Source of the DNA: UBA2588 sp002339805
GTDB lineage: Bacteria; Chloroflexota; Dehalococcoidia; Lucifugimonadales; UBA3495
Direction of reading: 5' to 3'
Assembly (NCBI GenBank): GCA_045562555.1
Contig: JBJKVO010000015.1
Span: forward strand, 372,001 to 436,000
DNA: 64,000 nt
The position numbers were made by a program, and so were the translations under genes. The notes beneath the pieces are model-generated. The model made no database searches. It was given only the letters and a program-made list of their open reading frames with translations, and was not told the DNA's origin. Position 1 is the first letter of the stretch; every line of letters begins with the position of its first letter. Positions 8,711 through 17,390 of the stretch are shown piece by piece.

Positions 8711-9571
8711 ATGCAAGTAGGAGTGGTTTTTCCGCAAACTGAAATCGGATCAGATCCAGGTGCAGTAAGAGAATTCGCGCAAGCTGCGGAAGGCTTAGGA
8801 TATAAACACATTTTGGCTTTTGATCATGTTCTTGGGGCAGACGCTTCAGCTAGACAAGAATGGAACAAACCTTACAGCAGTGATGATATGTTTCATGAAT
8901 TATTTGTTTTGTTTGGATACTTGGCTGGATGTACTGAAACTATTGAAATGGTGTCGGGTATTCTTATATTGCCTCAAAGGCAAACCGCGTTGGTTGCTAA
9001 GCAGGCAGCTGCAGTGGATGTTTTAACAGAAGGAAAACTTAGACTAGGCATAGGAATTGGCTGGAATGATGTGGAATACGAAGCACTGGGAGAGAATTTT
9101 GCCAACCGAGGAAAACGAAGTGAAGAGCAAATAGAATTATTGCGTGAACTCTGGACAAAACCGATAGTAGATTATCATGGTGATTATCACGATATAACAT
9201 CAGCTGGGATTAATCCTTTGCCTATCCAACGGCCTATTCCGATTTGGCTAGGAGGCGGAGCAGATCGTGTTATTAATAGGATAGCCCGTTTGGGAGATGG
9301 TTGGATTCCTCAATTCCAGCCTGATGATAACGGTAGAGCCCAATTAGATAAATTGTGGTCGGCAATGGATGAAATTGGACGAGATAGGAAAGAAATAGGG
9401 ATTGAAGGTCGGATTGCTCTGAATCAAGGTGGTATTGAGGATTGGAGCAAGTTGGTTACTGATTGGGATGAAATGGGAGCAAGTCATCTATCTGTTAATA
9501 CCATGAAAGTTGGACTCAAGGGCCCTGATGCACATATAAAAGCTATAGAAGAATTTAGGGATTGTTTGTAG
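8711..9571 (+). CDS. LLM-class F420-type flavin-dependent oxidoreductase (286 aa)
   Basis: Short LLM-family enzyme starting MQVGVVFPQTEIG and containing AFDHVLGAD, ETIEMVSGILILPQR, ALVAKQAAAVDVLTEGKLRLGIGIGW and IPIWLGGG. These are the signature segments of the about 290-aa F420-dependent subgroup (TIGR03619-like). The substrate is unknown. GAGAGG lies 8 bp before the ATG. It follows tRNA-Gln and converges on coaBC with a 10-bp gap. It is the second of three LLM paralogs in the window and clearly different in length from the other two. Confidence 0.9.
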   Translation: MQVGVVFPQTEIGSDPGAVREFAQAAEGLGYKHILAFDHVLGADASARQEWNKPYSSDDMFHELFVLFGYLAGCTETIEMVSGILILPQRQTALVAKQAAAVDVLTEGKLRLGIGIGWNDVEYEALGENFANRGKRSEEQIELLRELWTKPIVDYHGDYHDITSAGINPLPIQRPIPIWLGGGADRVINRIARLGDGWIPQFQPDDNGRAQLDKLWSAMDEIGRDRKEIGIEGRIALNQGGIEDWSKLVTDWDEMGASHLSVNTMKVGLKGPDAHIKAIEEFRDCL

Positions 9572-9581
9572 TACGTTGTCC

Positions 9582-10778
9582 CTAAGTCAGTAATTGGTGT
9601 AGTGAGTCTAAGATTTTGTTACTCACATCATATTTAGAAGCGAGTTCTATGGTTTGTACATTTAGGTTTTTATCGATTATAGAGACTTGATTCTGGTCAG
9701 ATCCAAACCCAGATCCTGGTAACGTTACGTCATTAGCAACAATCAGGTTTAGATTTTTACTCTTGATTTTGTTTTTAGCGTTATCGATTAGATTATCAGT
9801 CTCTGCAGCAAACCCAACTTTAATAACATCTTCATTTTCGATACTCTTCAATATGTCATTGGTAGGCGATAACTCGATACTCATACTATCCGGGCTTTTC
9901 TTGATTTTTGTGCTTGCAGAGGTAGTTGGTTTGTAATCTGCCACTGCTGCAGCCATTATAATTGCATCGGCTCCTTTAATCGCTTGTTGTACCGATGCTA
10001 GCATGTCGTCTGCAGTTTTAACTTCAAGTAATGATGTCCCCATAGGAGGGTCTATTGAAACAGGAGCGGATATTAGCGTCACTTCTGCTCCTCGATCTCT
10101 GGCTGCTTCAGCTAAAGCATACCCCATTTTGCCTGAGGACAAATTCGTTAATATTCTTACAGGATCCACGGGTTCTTGAGTCCCGCCTGCTGTGATGATA
10201 ATTTTCTTACCTTTAAAATCTCCTCTGGATTGACCAATAACGAGTTTTATTTTTTCCAAGGCGGCTTCTGGTTCAGACAATCTGCCTAAACCCGATGCTC
10301 CGGATGCTAGAGAACCTTCTTCAGGGCCTAATATGGATATTCCTTTATATTTCAAATTGGTCAAATTGGACTGCGTAGATTCATTCAGGTACATATTAGT
10401 TTCCATTGCTGGAGCTACTATGGTAGGAGCTGTGGTAGATAAAATAGTTGTACCAAGAGGATTATCGCATATTCCAAGGGCAAGTTTGGCTATCGAATTT
10501 GCTGTAGCGGGATAAACTATTACTAGGTCAGCATGTTTTGCCAAATATACGTGATTGACACTGTATTCTGAATGAGGATCAAATGAGTCAGTGACCACAT
10601 GATTCTGGGTGATAGCCCTAAAAGATAAAGGGGTAACAAATTCAGATCCACCGTCAGTAAGAATTACATTGACGTTTGCTCCAGATTGAGTGAGTCTACT
10701 AGCGAGTGTAAGTGATTTGTATGCAGATATACTTCCTGTTACTCCCAACACTATGTTCAAGTCGGATAAAATGGTCAT
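9582..10778 (-). CDS. coaBC: Bifunctional phosphopantothenoylcysteine decarboxylase / phosphopantothenate-cysteine ligase
   Basis: Two steps of coenzyme A synthesis in one 398-aa protein. The N-terminal flavoprotein domain shows GVTGSISAYKS, the active-site His region AKHADLVIVYPATANSI and PAMETNMY. The C-terminal ligase domain shows ITAGGTQEPVDPVR, LTNLSSGKMGYALA, AAVADYKP and KKS. The ATG at 10778 is preceded by AAGGA at 8 bp; an in-frame start 7 codons upstream would lie inside coaX. It follows coaX with only 4 bp between, a coherent CoA operon. Confidence 0.96.
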   Translation of the reverse strand: MTILSDLNIVLGVTGSISAYKSLTLASRLTQSGANVNVILTDGGSEFVTPLSFRAITQNHVVTDSFDPHSEYSVNHVYLAKHADLVIVYPATANSIAKLALGICDNPLGTTILSTTAPTIVAPAMETNMYLNESTQSNLTNLKYKGISILGPEEGSLASGASGLGRLSEPEAALEKIKLVIGQSRGDFKGKKIIITAGGTQEPVDPVRILTNLSSGKMGYALAEAARDRGAEVTLISAPVSIDPPMGTSLLEVKTADDMLASVQQAIKGADAIIMAAAVADYKPTTSASTKIKKSPDSMSIELSPTNDILKSIENEDVIKVGFAAETDNLIDNAKNKIKSKNLNLIVANDVTLPGSGFGSDQNQVSIIDKNLNVQTIELASKYDVSNKILDSLHQLLT

Positions 10779-10782
10779 ATCT

Positions 10783-11565
10783 TTAGTCCTTTTTGTCATC
10801 TGGGCGATTGATTGCGTATAGCATATTGAGCCCTAGTAGAGTTAAGTCTAAATTAATGTCATCAAAGATATTAGTATGTTTTGCAATGATTGGAGCCAAA
10901 CCGCCTGTCCCAATTACTTTTGCGTTTTCCCCTAACTCATTCTTGAATCTGGAAACCAGACCAGTTACTAAGTCGGTATACCCAAATACAAGGCCCGATT
11001 GTAAAGCAGCAGTTGTGTTTTTACCGATAGGATTATCTGGAGCAACTAATTCTACCCTGCGGAGCTGCGATGTGTTCAGGAACAATGCTTCGGCAGAAAT
11101 ATTTACCCCGGGGACTATTGCTCCTCCGACATATTCTCTCTTGTTAGAGATCGCGTCAAACACAGTGGCAGTACCAAAATCCACAATGATTAAAGGTGCT
11201 CCGTAAAGTTCGACTCCTGCAACGGCATCTACGATTCTATCCGAACCAACGTCCCTAGGACTGTCATATAAGATTGGAAGCCCGGTTTTTATGCCTGAAG
11301 TAATAGTAAATTGTTCTGTATCGAAAAAATTGTTAGATACTACTTGGAATGTTGCCGTAAGAGGAGGGACGACACTGCAAGTACAGATTGCAGTTATTTG
11401 AGATGGTTCTATTCCTTTAAGTCTTAGCAGATTGGTCAGTAATAAACCATATTCATCAGGCAATTTATTAGAGTCTGATGCAGTACGCATGGTAGTTACT
11501 AACTTCGTCCCATCAAAGACTCCGATAGTTACCATTGTGTTTCCTATGTCAATTGCCAATAACAT
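10783..11565 (-). CDS. coaX: Type III pantothenate kinase
   Basis: Phosphorylates pantothenate as the first step of CoA synthesis. The 260-aa protein begins MLLAIDIGNTMVTIGVF, the phosphate-binding motif of CoaX. It then has PRDVGSDRIVDAVAG with the conserved catalytic Asp, DFGTATVFDAIS and GAIVPGVNIS. It is first in the coaX-coaBC pair. Upstream on the minus strand a perfect TATAAT (11594-11589) lies about 24 bp before the ATG with only a weak -35 (TTTCCA at 17 bp), a plausible promoter. Confidence 0.96.
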   Translation of the reverse strand: MLLAIDIGNTMVTIGVFDGTKLVTTMRTASDSNKLPDEYGLLLTNLLRLKGIEPSQITAICTCSVVPPLTATFQVVSNNFFDTEQFTITSGIKTGLPILYDSPRDVGSDRIVDAVAGVELYGAPLIIVDFGTATVFDAISNKREYVGGAIVPGVNISAEALFLNTSQLRRVELVAPDNPIGKNTTAALQSGLVFGYTDLVTGLVSRFKNELGENAKVIGTGGLAPIIAKHTNIFDDINLDLTLLGLNMLYAINRPDDKKD

Positions 11566-11666
11566 CTACAAATACCATCATAAGCACAATTATACTCGTG
11601 GCTGTAAAATTTGGAAAATTATTATGATTGAAGTAATATTCCGCTATAAATGCGAGGAAGATTCTT

Positions 11667-12752
11667 ATGAACATTGAAAGCGTGCAAGTTGAGTTATTGA
11701 AAGTTCCTGCGAATATGATGTATGAGGCTGCTGGTCATGCAGTGAGCCATAACTGGCACATATTATCTAGAATAGTAGTTGAAGATGGAACTGAAGGGAT
11801 TGGCTGGTTGGTGAATACTAGACCAGCTTTTATAAATTCGTTATATGAAGCAACTAAAGAATTAGGGGATTTGTTGGTTGGACAAAATGTATATAAGAAC
11901 GAATATTTATATGAGTTAATGAATAGCTACGGAAACTGGGTCGGCCCGGGTGGATTTCTCAATATGGCAATATCTAGTCTGGATGTTGCTATATGGGATA
12001 TCAAAGCTAAATTAGCGAACGAAAGTGTATCTGACTTATTAGGAGGCCATTCCAACTCTGTCGGTAGCTATGCAAGTGATAGATTGTGGTACAGCATGCC
12101 GGTAGAGGAACTATTGGATTCAGCTAAACAACATGTTGTTGCAGGTCATAATCGTATTAAATTGAGAATAGGCAAAGTTGACAATATATCCGAACAAATC
12201 AATAGAATAAATAGTCTGAGGAAAGAATACGAGCATTTAGAAATCATGCTTGATGCAACGGAGAGTTGGAACTTATCTGAGGCCAGATCGTTCGGTGAAG
12301 CACTATCAAAGGCAGGTATACTTTGGCTTGAAGACCCAATTTATCACTTAGATTTTAAAGGGCTACGGGAGCTAAAAGAGAATTTGTCGGTTCCTATAGC
12401 GGGAGGGGAACATTTATATACATTTGAATCATTTAGGGATACAGTGGACAATTCTTCGCTAGACGTTGTAATAATAGATTTGTCTAGAGTCGGTGGTGTA
12501 ACCCCGTGGATAAAAGTAGCGCACATGTGTGAGTCTGCTAATATTTTATTAGCAGGTCATGTTTTACCAGAATTTCATATCCATTTATTATCAGCTGTTA
12601 CTAATGGATACTTAGTAGAAGATATGCCTCGTTCTGCAAATATCACTAAATCAAGACTTCAAATTGAAGGAGGCAATATGTTGGTGCCTCAAGGTCCTGG
12701 CTTTGGGATTGAATTAGATGAAGATGCGTGTCTCGAGTATAAAGTTAGATAG
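11667..12752 (+). CDS. Mandelate racemase/muconate lactonizing enzyme family protein (enolase superfamily)
   Basis: Enolase-superfamily enzyme of 361 aa; such enzymes abstract a proton alpha to a carboxylate. The barrel shows HNRIKLRIGK (catalytic Lys region), metal-binding Asp in MLDATESWN, Glu in WLEDPI and Glu in AGGEHLY. A His lies in LAGHVLPEFHIHL near the end, so a dehydratase or racemase of sugar acids is plausible. GAGGAAG lies 6 bp before the ATG. Not in an obvious operon; the next gene starts 58 bp on. Confidence 0.9.
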   Translation: MNIESVQVELLKVPANMMYEAAGHAVSHNWHILSRIVVEDGTEGIGWLVNTRPAFINSLYEATKELGDLLVGQNVYKNEYLYELMNSYGNWVGPGGFLNMAISSLDVAIWDIKAKLANESVSDLLGGHSNSVGSYASDRLWYSMPVEELLDSAKQHVVAGHNRIKLRIGKVDNISEQINRINSLRKEYEHLEIMLDATESWNLSEARSFGEALSKAGILWLEDPIYHLDFKGLRELKENLSVPIAGGEHLYTFESFRDTVDNSSLDVVIIDLSRVGGVTPWIKVAHMCESANILLAGHVLPEFHIHLLSAVTNGYLVEDMPRSANITKSRLQIEGGNMLVPQGPGFGIELDEDACLEYKVR

Positions 12753-12767
12753 CTTTATCATTTGTGC

Positions 12768-12773
12768 TACAAT
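12768..12773 (+). promoter_or_regulatory. -10 element of the pentapeptide/TIR gene
   Basis: TACAAT lies 37 bp upstream of the chosen ATG at 12811, in the gap after the enolase-superfamily gene. The context GTGCTACAATCCC resembles that before the hydrolase at 2708. The -35 is poor. Confidence 0.35.
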
Positions 12774-12810
12774 CCCCAATATTCATAATTTAATTTTCCG
12801 GAGTGTTTAT

Positions 12811-14055
12811 ATGGCAGATATGGAATTAGTATTGATCGTTAAACGAGGTAGAGATGCGGTCGCTCAGTGGAGAGAAGAGAACCCTACTACAACTATGGAT
12901 CTTAGTGAAGCATACATGAGTCACACTCGATTGCCGCAGGTGGATTTAAGTGCATCGGATTTGAGGAACGCTGATTTTATGGGAGCAATGTTAAGAAGAG
13001 CTAATTTCTCCCGAAGTTACATGAACCCGTGTCATTTATACAGGTCTGACTTGCGTGAAGCTAATTTGAGTGGGACGTTACTAAGCGGCGCTAATTTAAG
13101 AGGCGCAGATTTACGTAAAGCTAATCTTGAAGGTGCAAATTTAGATAGAGCGATATTATCGGATACTAACTTCGAAGGTGCTAATCTGAAAGGAGCTAAT
13201 TTAAGTAGAACTAATATTGATCGAGCAAATCTGAAAGATGCTGATCTAAGTGGAGCTTATTTTGGAGGTTCCCGTATCAAGAGGTCTAATTTCGATAACA
13301 TTAGTCTAAATGGTAGTGACTTATTTGAAGCAAATATAGATTCAGTATCATTTGTGGATGCAGATTTCACCGATGTGGTATTAGGGTACACAGTTTTTCA
13401 GAATTGTGATTTGTCATCAGTAAAAAATTTGTCATCAGTTAGGCATGATGCACCTAGTACCTTAGGAGTAGATTCATTAATTAAAAGTTCCAATTTATCT
13501 GAAGCGTTCTTAAGAGGTATAGGCGTAACCGAGTCTTTTATAGAGTTATCTAAATCAATACAAAGACATGACATTGCCTCTGAATGTTATATTTCTTGCA
13601 CTTCGGAACATGAAGGGTTTGCAAAGAAATTACAGGAGCAACTTAGGGATAGAGGTATCGTAAGTTGGTTGTTCTCTGAAAGTTCCCGAGGAAATGCTTT
13701 AGTTGATCGCAGAAGCACATCTGAAGAAGAAGAGATTGAAAGATGGGTCAGGCATTATGATAAATTAATTGTTGTTACGACTGAAGAGTCATTTTCTAAT
13801 GAAGTGATTCGGAACGATGTATCATCGGCTAAGGAGAAACAAATGGCTGATGATGAATGGTTAATGTATTTAGTGTCTCCTAATGCTGAGATAATGGAAA
13901 GCAGGAATAGATTCATTAGGACCCTTAGATCTGAGAACACTGTGTTTGTTATTGATTTTGATACTGATGCATATGAGGGTAGTCTTGATAGGCTAGTTGA
14001 AACTATTAAAACGGAATATTCTAATGAAGATTCAATTCCTAAGTTAACTGAATAA
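12811..14055 (+). CDS. Pentapeptide-repeat protein with C-terminal TIR domain
   Basis: A 414-aa two-part protein. Residues about 29-205 hold some 30 pentapeptide repeats of A(N/D)LXX type, which fold as a right-handed beta helix. Residues about 257-400 look like a TIR domain: ECYISCTSEHEGFAKKLQEQL, then RGIVSWLFSE, HYDKLIVVTTEESFSNE and a late strand NTVFVIDF. Where NADase TIR domains carry the catalytic Glu in the S-WV-x-x-E motif, this protein seems to have Asp336 (SNEVIRND). The ATG at 12811 has a CGGAG site; a longer frame starts inside the preceding gene and is unlikely. Signalling or defence role possible, not shown. Confidence 0.8.
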   Translation: MADMELVLIVKRGRDAVAQWREENPTTTMDLSEAYMSHTRLPQVDLSASDLRNADFMGAMLRRANFSRSYMNPCHLYRSDLREANLSGTLLSGANLRGADLRKANLEGANLDRAILSDTNFEGANLKGANLSRTNIDRANLKDADLSGAYFGGSRIKRSNFDNISLNGSDLFEANIDSVSFVDADFTDVVLGYTVFQNCDLSSVKNLSSVRHDAPSTLGVDSLIKSSNLSEAFLRGIGVTESFIELSKSIQRHDIASECYISCTSEHEGFAKKLQEQLRDRGIVSWLFSESSRGNALVDRRSTSEEEEIERWVRHYDKLIVVTTEESFSNEVIRNDVSSAKEKQMADDEWLMYLVSPNAEIMESRNRFIRTLRSENTVFVIDFDTDAYEGSLDRLVETIKTEYSNEDSIPKLTE

Positions 14056-14070
14056 TATTTAATTAGATAA

Positions 14071-14104
14071 AAAAAAGGACCGGTTTTTAAACCGGTCCTT
14101 TTTT
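14071..14104. terminator. Bidirectional intrinsic terminator
   Basis: A perfect 16-bp stem (14071-14086 with 14089-14104) with an A run on one side and a T run on the other separates the convergent pentapeptide/TIR and dehalogenase-like genes. Confidence 0.92.
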
Positions 14105-14121
14105 TGTTGTGCAACGAAGGT

Positions 14122-15396
14122 TTAGATGTAATCTTCTTCTTCGTACATCATTTCGAGGTTGTCAGTACTTAAGCCTAATGCTCGCTGTACTTCGTCCTTG
14201 AAGTCGCCTATCAAAGTGTCGGAGATTTCTCCGCCAGCTTCTTGAGCTTTCTTTTTGAATTCGTCGAATGCCCATTCGGTAGCATCACCGTGAGGCATAT
14301 CAAAGAACCCAGCATCAAACTGAGGCATTTCACCAGGACCAAAGTAACCCATACCTTCCATTTCATATCCTTCGAGGTCGTGAGTTCCTTTACCTAGAAC
14401 TTGTCCAGTTTCTGCATAATGTTCCATAACATTTTTCATTCCATACTTCTGGATTGGGCATACTTTCATGCATACACCACAACCTAAGTACCTAGCCATA
14501 ACTGGTCGGCATCGTTTGAAGTATAGTTTATTTTTCTCGATTCCTCTCCACCAGATTTTATCTCTCATTAGAGCTCTACCTGGGCAGCGGTTTACGCAGA
14601 CCTGACATACTTGGCAGAATGCGTGAATTCCATAGTCAACTGGCTCGTCGTAAGTAACGTCTGCATCAGTGGTGATCATCATGATTCTGCATCGTGATCC
14701 AACATTAGGAGTTAACAGATAACCGCAAGCACCTAATTGGCCTAATCCTGCTGCCACGAACATAGGAATGTAAGGGCCAGTGTTGTCATTAGGGCTGTGT
14801 ACTTGTGCTCGATAACCTAATTCGTTGATGAATTTACCAAGTTCTAACCCAGCAGCGCCTTCTGTTCTGTATGTGCTTGAGTGAACTATTTCAGCATCAA
14901 TACTAGGAATTGTCTGGGTTGGCTCGTAGTCTTGCTCATAAGCTAAGCAGATTACGTGAGGGAATTTTACCCAGTCTTGTTTGCTGGCGAAGTAGTATTT
15001 TCTGTCAGAAGCGGTTAGACCAACTTCACAGAAGCCTAATTCTCTAGCTTTCTCTTTGATGGCCTCTGTTACATCTTGACCACTGGGTTCTGCTGTAGGT
15101 TCTACATCTCCAGTTAGTCTAGCTGCCATCACCAAGTTTCGGTTCAGCTTATCGTGTTCTTTCCTGATCTCTCTCATTTCGGCGTGGCCATCTCTAATTT
15201 TGTTGGCCCAGTCTCGTGAGGCTCTTTCAGTAATATTCATGGTCTCTATTGGGTATTCTCGGCTATACCAATCGACTTCTCTTTGGTTCGTTGGGATACC
15301 AGGAACGGTCTCTAATTCTTCAGGCACAGGAATCGTGTAAGAAGCATCAGATTGGGTTTTACCCGGTCTTACGACCTCATGACCTATTTTAAGCAT
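14122..15396 (-). CDS. Reductive dehalogenase (RdhA)-like cobalamin/iron-sulfur protein
   Basis: A 424-aa protein with the RdhA layout. After VAAGLGQLGACGYLLTP there are two [4Fe-4S] motifs, the first CxxCxxCxxxCP (C261, C264, C267, C271) and the second CGVCMKVCP (C306, C309, C313, with a distant Cys near 296). RdhA enzymes use cobalamin to cleave carbon-halogen bonds. There is no Tat signal and no rdhB anchor gene, so it should be cytoplasmic, unlike respiratory dehalogenases. The second ATG (15396) is chosen because GGGAGG lies 8 bp before it; the first, at 15402, is only 2 bp away. A consensus promoter lies at 15456-15484. QueG is a distant relative but is shorter and differs in motif spacing. 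Confidence 0.8.
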   Translation of the reverse strand: MLKIGHEVVRPGKTQSDASYTIPVPEELETVPGIPTNQREVDWYSREYPIETMNITERASRDWANKIRDGHAEMREIRKEHDKLNRNLVMAARLTGDVEPTAEPSGQDVTEAIKEKARELGFCEVGLTASDRKYYFASKQDWVKFPHVICLAYEQDYEPTQTIPSIDAEIVHSSTYRTEGAAGLELGKFINELGYRAQVHSPNDNTGPYIPMFVAAGLGQLGACGYLLTPNVGSRCRIMMITTDADVTYDEPVDYGIHAFCQVCQVCVNRCPGRALMRDKIWWRGIEKNKLYFKRCRPVMARYLGCGVCMKVCPIQKYGMKNVMEHYAETGQVLGKGTHDLEGYEMEGMGYFGPGEMPQFDAGFFDMPHGDATEWAFDEFKKKAQEAGGEISDTLIGDFKDEVQRALGLSTDNLEMMYEEEDYI

Positions 15397-15455
15397 GATC
15401 ATTTCCTCCCTTAAATATATATAGACGTAGCTAGGCTACAATCTCAATTAACGGT

Positions 15456-15484
15456 AGATTAGTCCTTTTGAGCAGAAATGTCAA
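15456..15484 (-). promoter_or_regulatory. Strong sigma70-type promoter of the dehalogenase-like gene
   Basis: On the minus strand: perfect -35 TTGACA (15484-15479), 17-bp spacer, -10 TAATCT (15461-15456). It predicts a leader of about 50 nt. This is the best -35 I found in the window. Confidence 0.65.
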
Positions 15485-15523
15485 CATTATTTCAATACAA
15501 ATGTGTAAGTAGATTGTATGTAT

Positions 15524-15561
15524 ATTTATCAAGATTACGAATTGATTGCAATTTGATAAAT
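15524..15561. repeat. 9-bp inverted repeat downstream of the ThDP gene
   Basis: ATTTATCAA (15524-15532) and TTGATAAAT (15553-15561) form a perfect 9-bp stem with a 20-base loop. It lies between the ThDP-enzyme stop and the dehalogenase promoter. It could be a weak terminator or an operator; no U run follows on the minus strand. Confidence 0.4.
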
Positions 15562-15590
15562 AAAATGTTGGTTTTCGGAGTTTCTGAAAA

Positions 15591-17264
15591 TTATTTTTCT
15601 GTTTTGCGCTGAATCATGGCTTGTGCTAATGGGCTTGCTCCAGATCGAATCACACAATTGACTAAAGAAGGTTTTCCCGAAGCGAGAGATCGCTCTATTG
15701 CAGGCACAATTTCATTAGGCTGTTCTACGTATTCTGAGTGTCCTCCTATTGCTTCTACCACCTTATCGTATCTTACTGTGCGTAGATCTGTTCCAATAGC
15801 GCGCTCATAGTAGGCTAGCTGGAAAGTTTTGTCGATTCCCCATGTCGAATCATTGCCTAGAATGGTAGTGATATTTAGATTGTGCCGTATACAAGTATCG
15901 TATTCCATAGGATAGAATCCAAATGCTCCATCACCTACAAATACGAATACTTTGCTGTCTGGGTATGCGACTTTAGCGGCCATACCATAAGGCACTGAAG
16001 CTCCCAGGTGTGACAGTGGGCCAAGCCTCAGGAAATGCCCAGGGCTCTTAGCTGGCAAATAAGAGCGTGCCCATTGCACGTAATCCCCGCCGTCGAGCAA
16101 AATAAAAGTGTCTTTATCAATGAGATGCTTCATGTTAGTAAAAACTTCTATTGGGTGCATTGGCGTGTTGCCGTCTGCTTTCTCTTCCAATTCTTTTTGC
16201 CATACATCTTGAGTTGCTGTTAGCTCTTTAACCCATTGATTGCAATTAATCGTGGCAGACGATTTTTTATATGCTGCTGTCAGTTGCTCAACAACAGCCC
16301 CTAGGTCTCCTAATATGCCAACAGAAACACCACGGTTTCTCCCGATTTCAGCTGGAGATGGATCTACCTGTATCAATTTTGCTTGTTGGTTAAATAGTTG
16401 ACCGAATCTGTATCTGTAATCTAATTTTTTACCCAAGAGTAGGATGGCATCAGATTCGGCAATTTTTTTTGCAGTTTGGTTTAGAGCCCCGTCACCGTAG
16501 CCAAAGCATAAAGGATGGGAATCGTCTATCAATCCGCGTGCCTGTTCTACGGTGAAAATAGGAATCCCACTCGCTTCCACTAATGATTCAATTTGTTCAG
16601 GTTTAATACCATACCTTGCTGCGTTACCAGCTATGATTACTGGTTTAGAGCTATTGCACAATATGTTTATAGCAGATTGGATATCCTGAGGATCCCCGTG
16701 GGATCTACCCATAGCACGATATTCGCTGGGCTGATATGTCGTTATATCTGATTCATCTATAATGGCCTCTTGTATGTCCATCGGGAGTGTTAGATGCACT
16801 GGTCCAGGTCTCCCAGACATAGCTGTTCTGAAAGCAGTAGCTACGTACTCTTGAATGCGGGTTTTATCATGAATCATCCATGAACCTTTGGTAACTGGAG
16901 CGGCCATTTCGATTTGGTCTATTTCTTGGAATGTATCCATCCCTTTGCCCGGAAGTTCTGCACATCCAGCTACGAATATTACAGGGCTTTCTGAAGTATA
17001 AATTGCTGGTAACCCTGATATTGCATTAGAAAATCCTGGGCCGCCTGTGAACATGGCTACTGATGGCTCTCCTGTAATACGAGAATATCCATCAGCCATA
17101 TGCATTGCAGCCCCTTCATGGCGGGTATCGATAAATTCTATGCCTTCGTCTGCGGCAGCATCTACTAAAGGCAGGATTGTATCTCCCACAATTGTGAACA
17201 CTTTTTTAATGCCCTCTAGTTTCAAGCTTCTGACGAAAAGATGTGAGCCCGTGATTTTAGCCAT
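15591..17264 (-). CDS. ThDP-dependent enzyme, acetolactate synthase large-subunit-like
   Basis: A 557-aa member of the acetolactate synthase/benzaldehyde lyase/oxalyl-CoA decarboxylase family. The catalytic Glu is in DTRHEGAAMHMADGYSR, GGPGFSNAISG follows, and the C-terminal ThDP/Mg motif is GDGAFGFYPMEYDTCIRHN with ILGNDSTWG. Length and domain order (PYR, central, PP) are normal. No ilvN regulatory subunit is adjacent, so catabolic ThDP chemistry is as likely as branched-chain synthesis. GAGGAG precedes the ATG. It lies upstream of the dehalogenase-like gene on the same strand but is separated by 194 bp with its own signals. Confidence 0.85.
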   Translation of the reverse strand: MAKITGSHLFVRSLKLEGIKKVFTIVGDTILPLVDAAADEGIEFIDTRHEGAAMHMADGYSRITGEPSVAMFTGGPGFSNAISGLPAIYTSESPVIFVAGCAELPGKGMDTFQEIDQIEMAAPVTKGSWMIHDKTRIQEYVATAFRTAMSGRPGPVHLTLPMDIQEAIIDESDITTYQPSEYRAMGRSHGDPQDIQSAINILCNSSKPVIIAGNAARYGIKPEQIESLVEASGIPIFTVEQARGLIDDSHPLCFGYGDGALNQTAKKIAESDAILLLGKKLDYRYRFGQLFNQQAKLIQVDPSPAEIGRNRGVSVGILGDLGAVVEQLTAAYKKSSATINCNQWVKELTATQDVWQKELEEKADGNTPMHPIEVFTNMKHLIDKDTFILLDGGDYVQWARSYLPAKSPGHFLRLGPLSHLGASVPYGMAAKVAYPDSKVFVFVGDGAFGFYPMEYDTCIRHNLNITTILGNDSTWGIDKTFQLAYYERAIGTDLRTVRYDKVVEAIGGHSEYVEQPNEIVPAIERSLASGKPSLVNCVIRSGASPLAQAMIQRKTEK

Positions 17265-17390
17265 GATTTACTCCTCTGTAATTGTTGTATCCTCGTTCAA
17301 ATAAGCGTACTGTATATATAGTTAAATTGTCCAATATAGGATAATCTTTTCTAGAAAACTCCACTGCTACTTTGGATTGATTTAGTATTA

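Noticed and set aside
12718..12810. Longer N-terminus for the pentapeptide/TIR protein
   Set aside because: It overlaps the preceding gene and its residues are unlike the repeat cap; the ATG at 12811 has its own ribosome site and -10.
12940..13420. Repetitive DNA in the pentapeptide gene as a tandem repeat or CRISPR
   Set aside because: The repeat is in the protein (about 15 bp units, degenerate), with no conserved spacer structure.
14122..15396. Epoxyqueuosine reductase QueG
   Set aside because: The protein is longer, and the CQVCQVC...CGVC spacing and upstream domain follow RdhA; queF is far away and on its own.
15591..17264. ilvB of branched-chain synthesis
   Set aside because: No ilvN or ilvC is adjacent and the sequence also fits catabolic ThDP enzymes, so no symbol was given.
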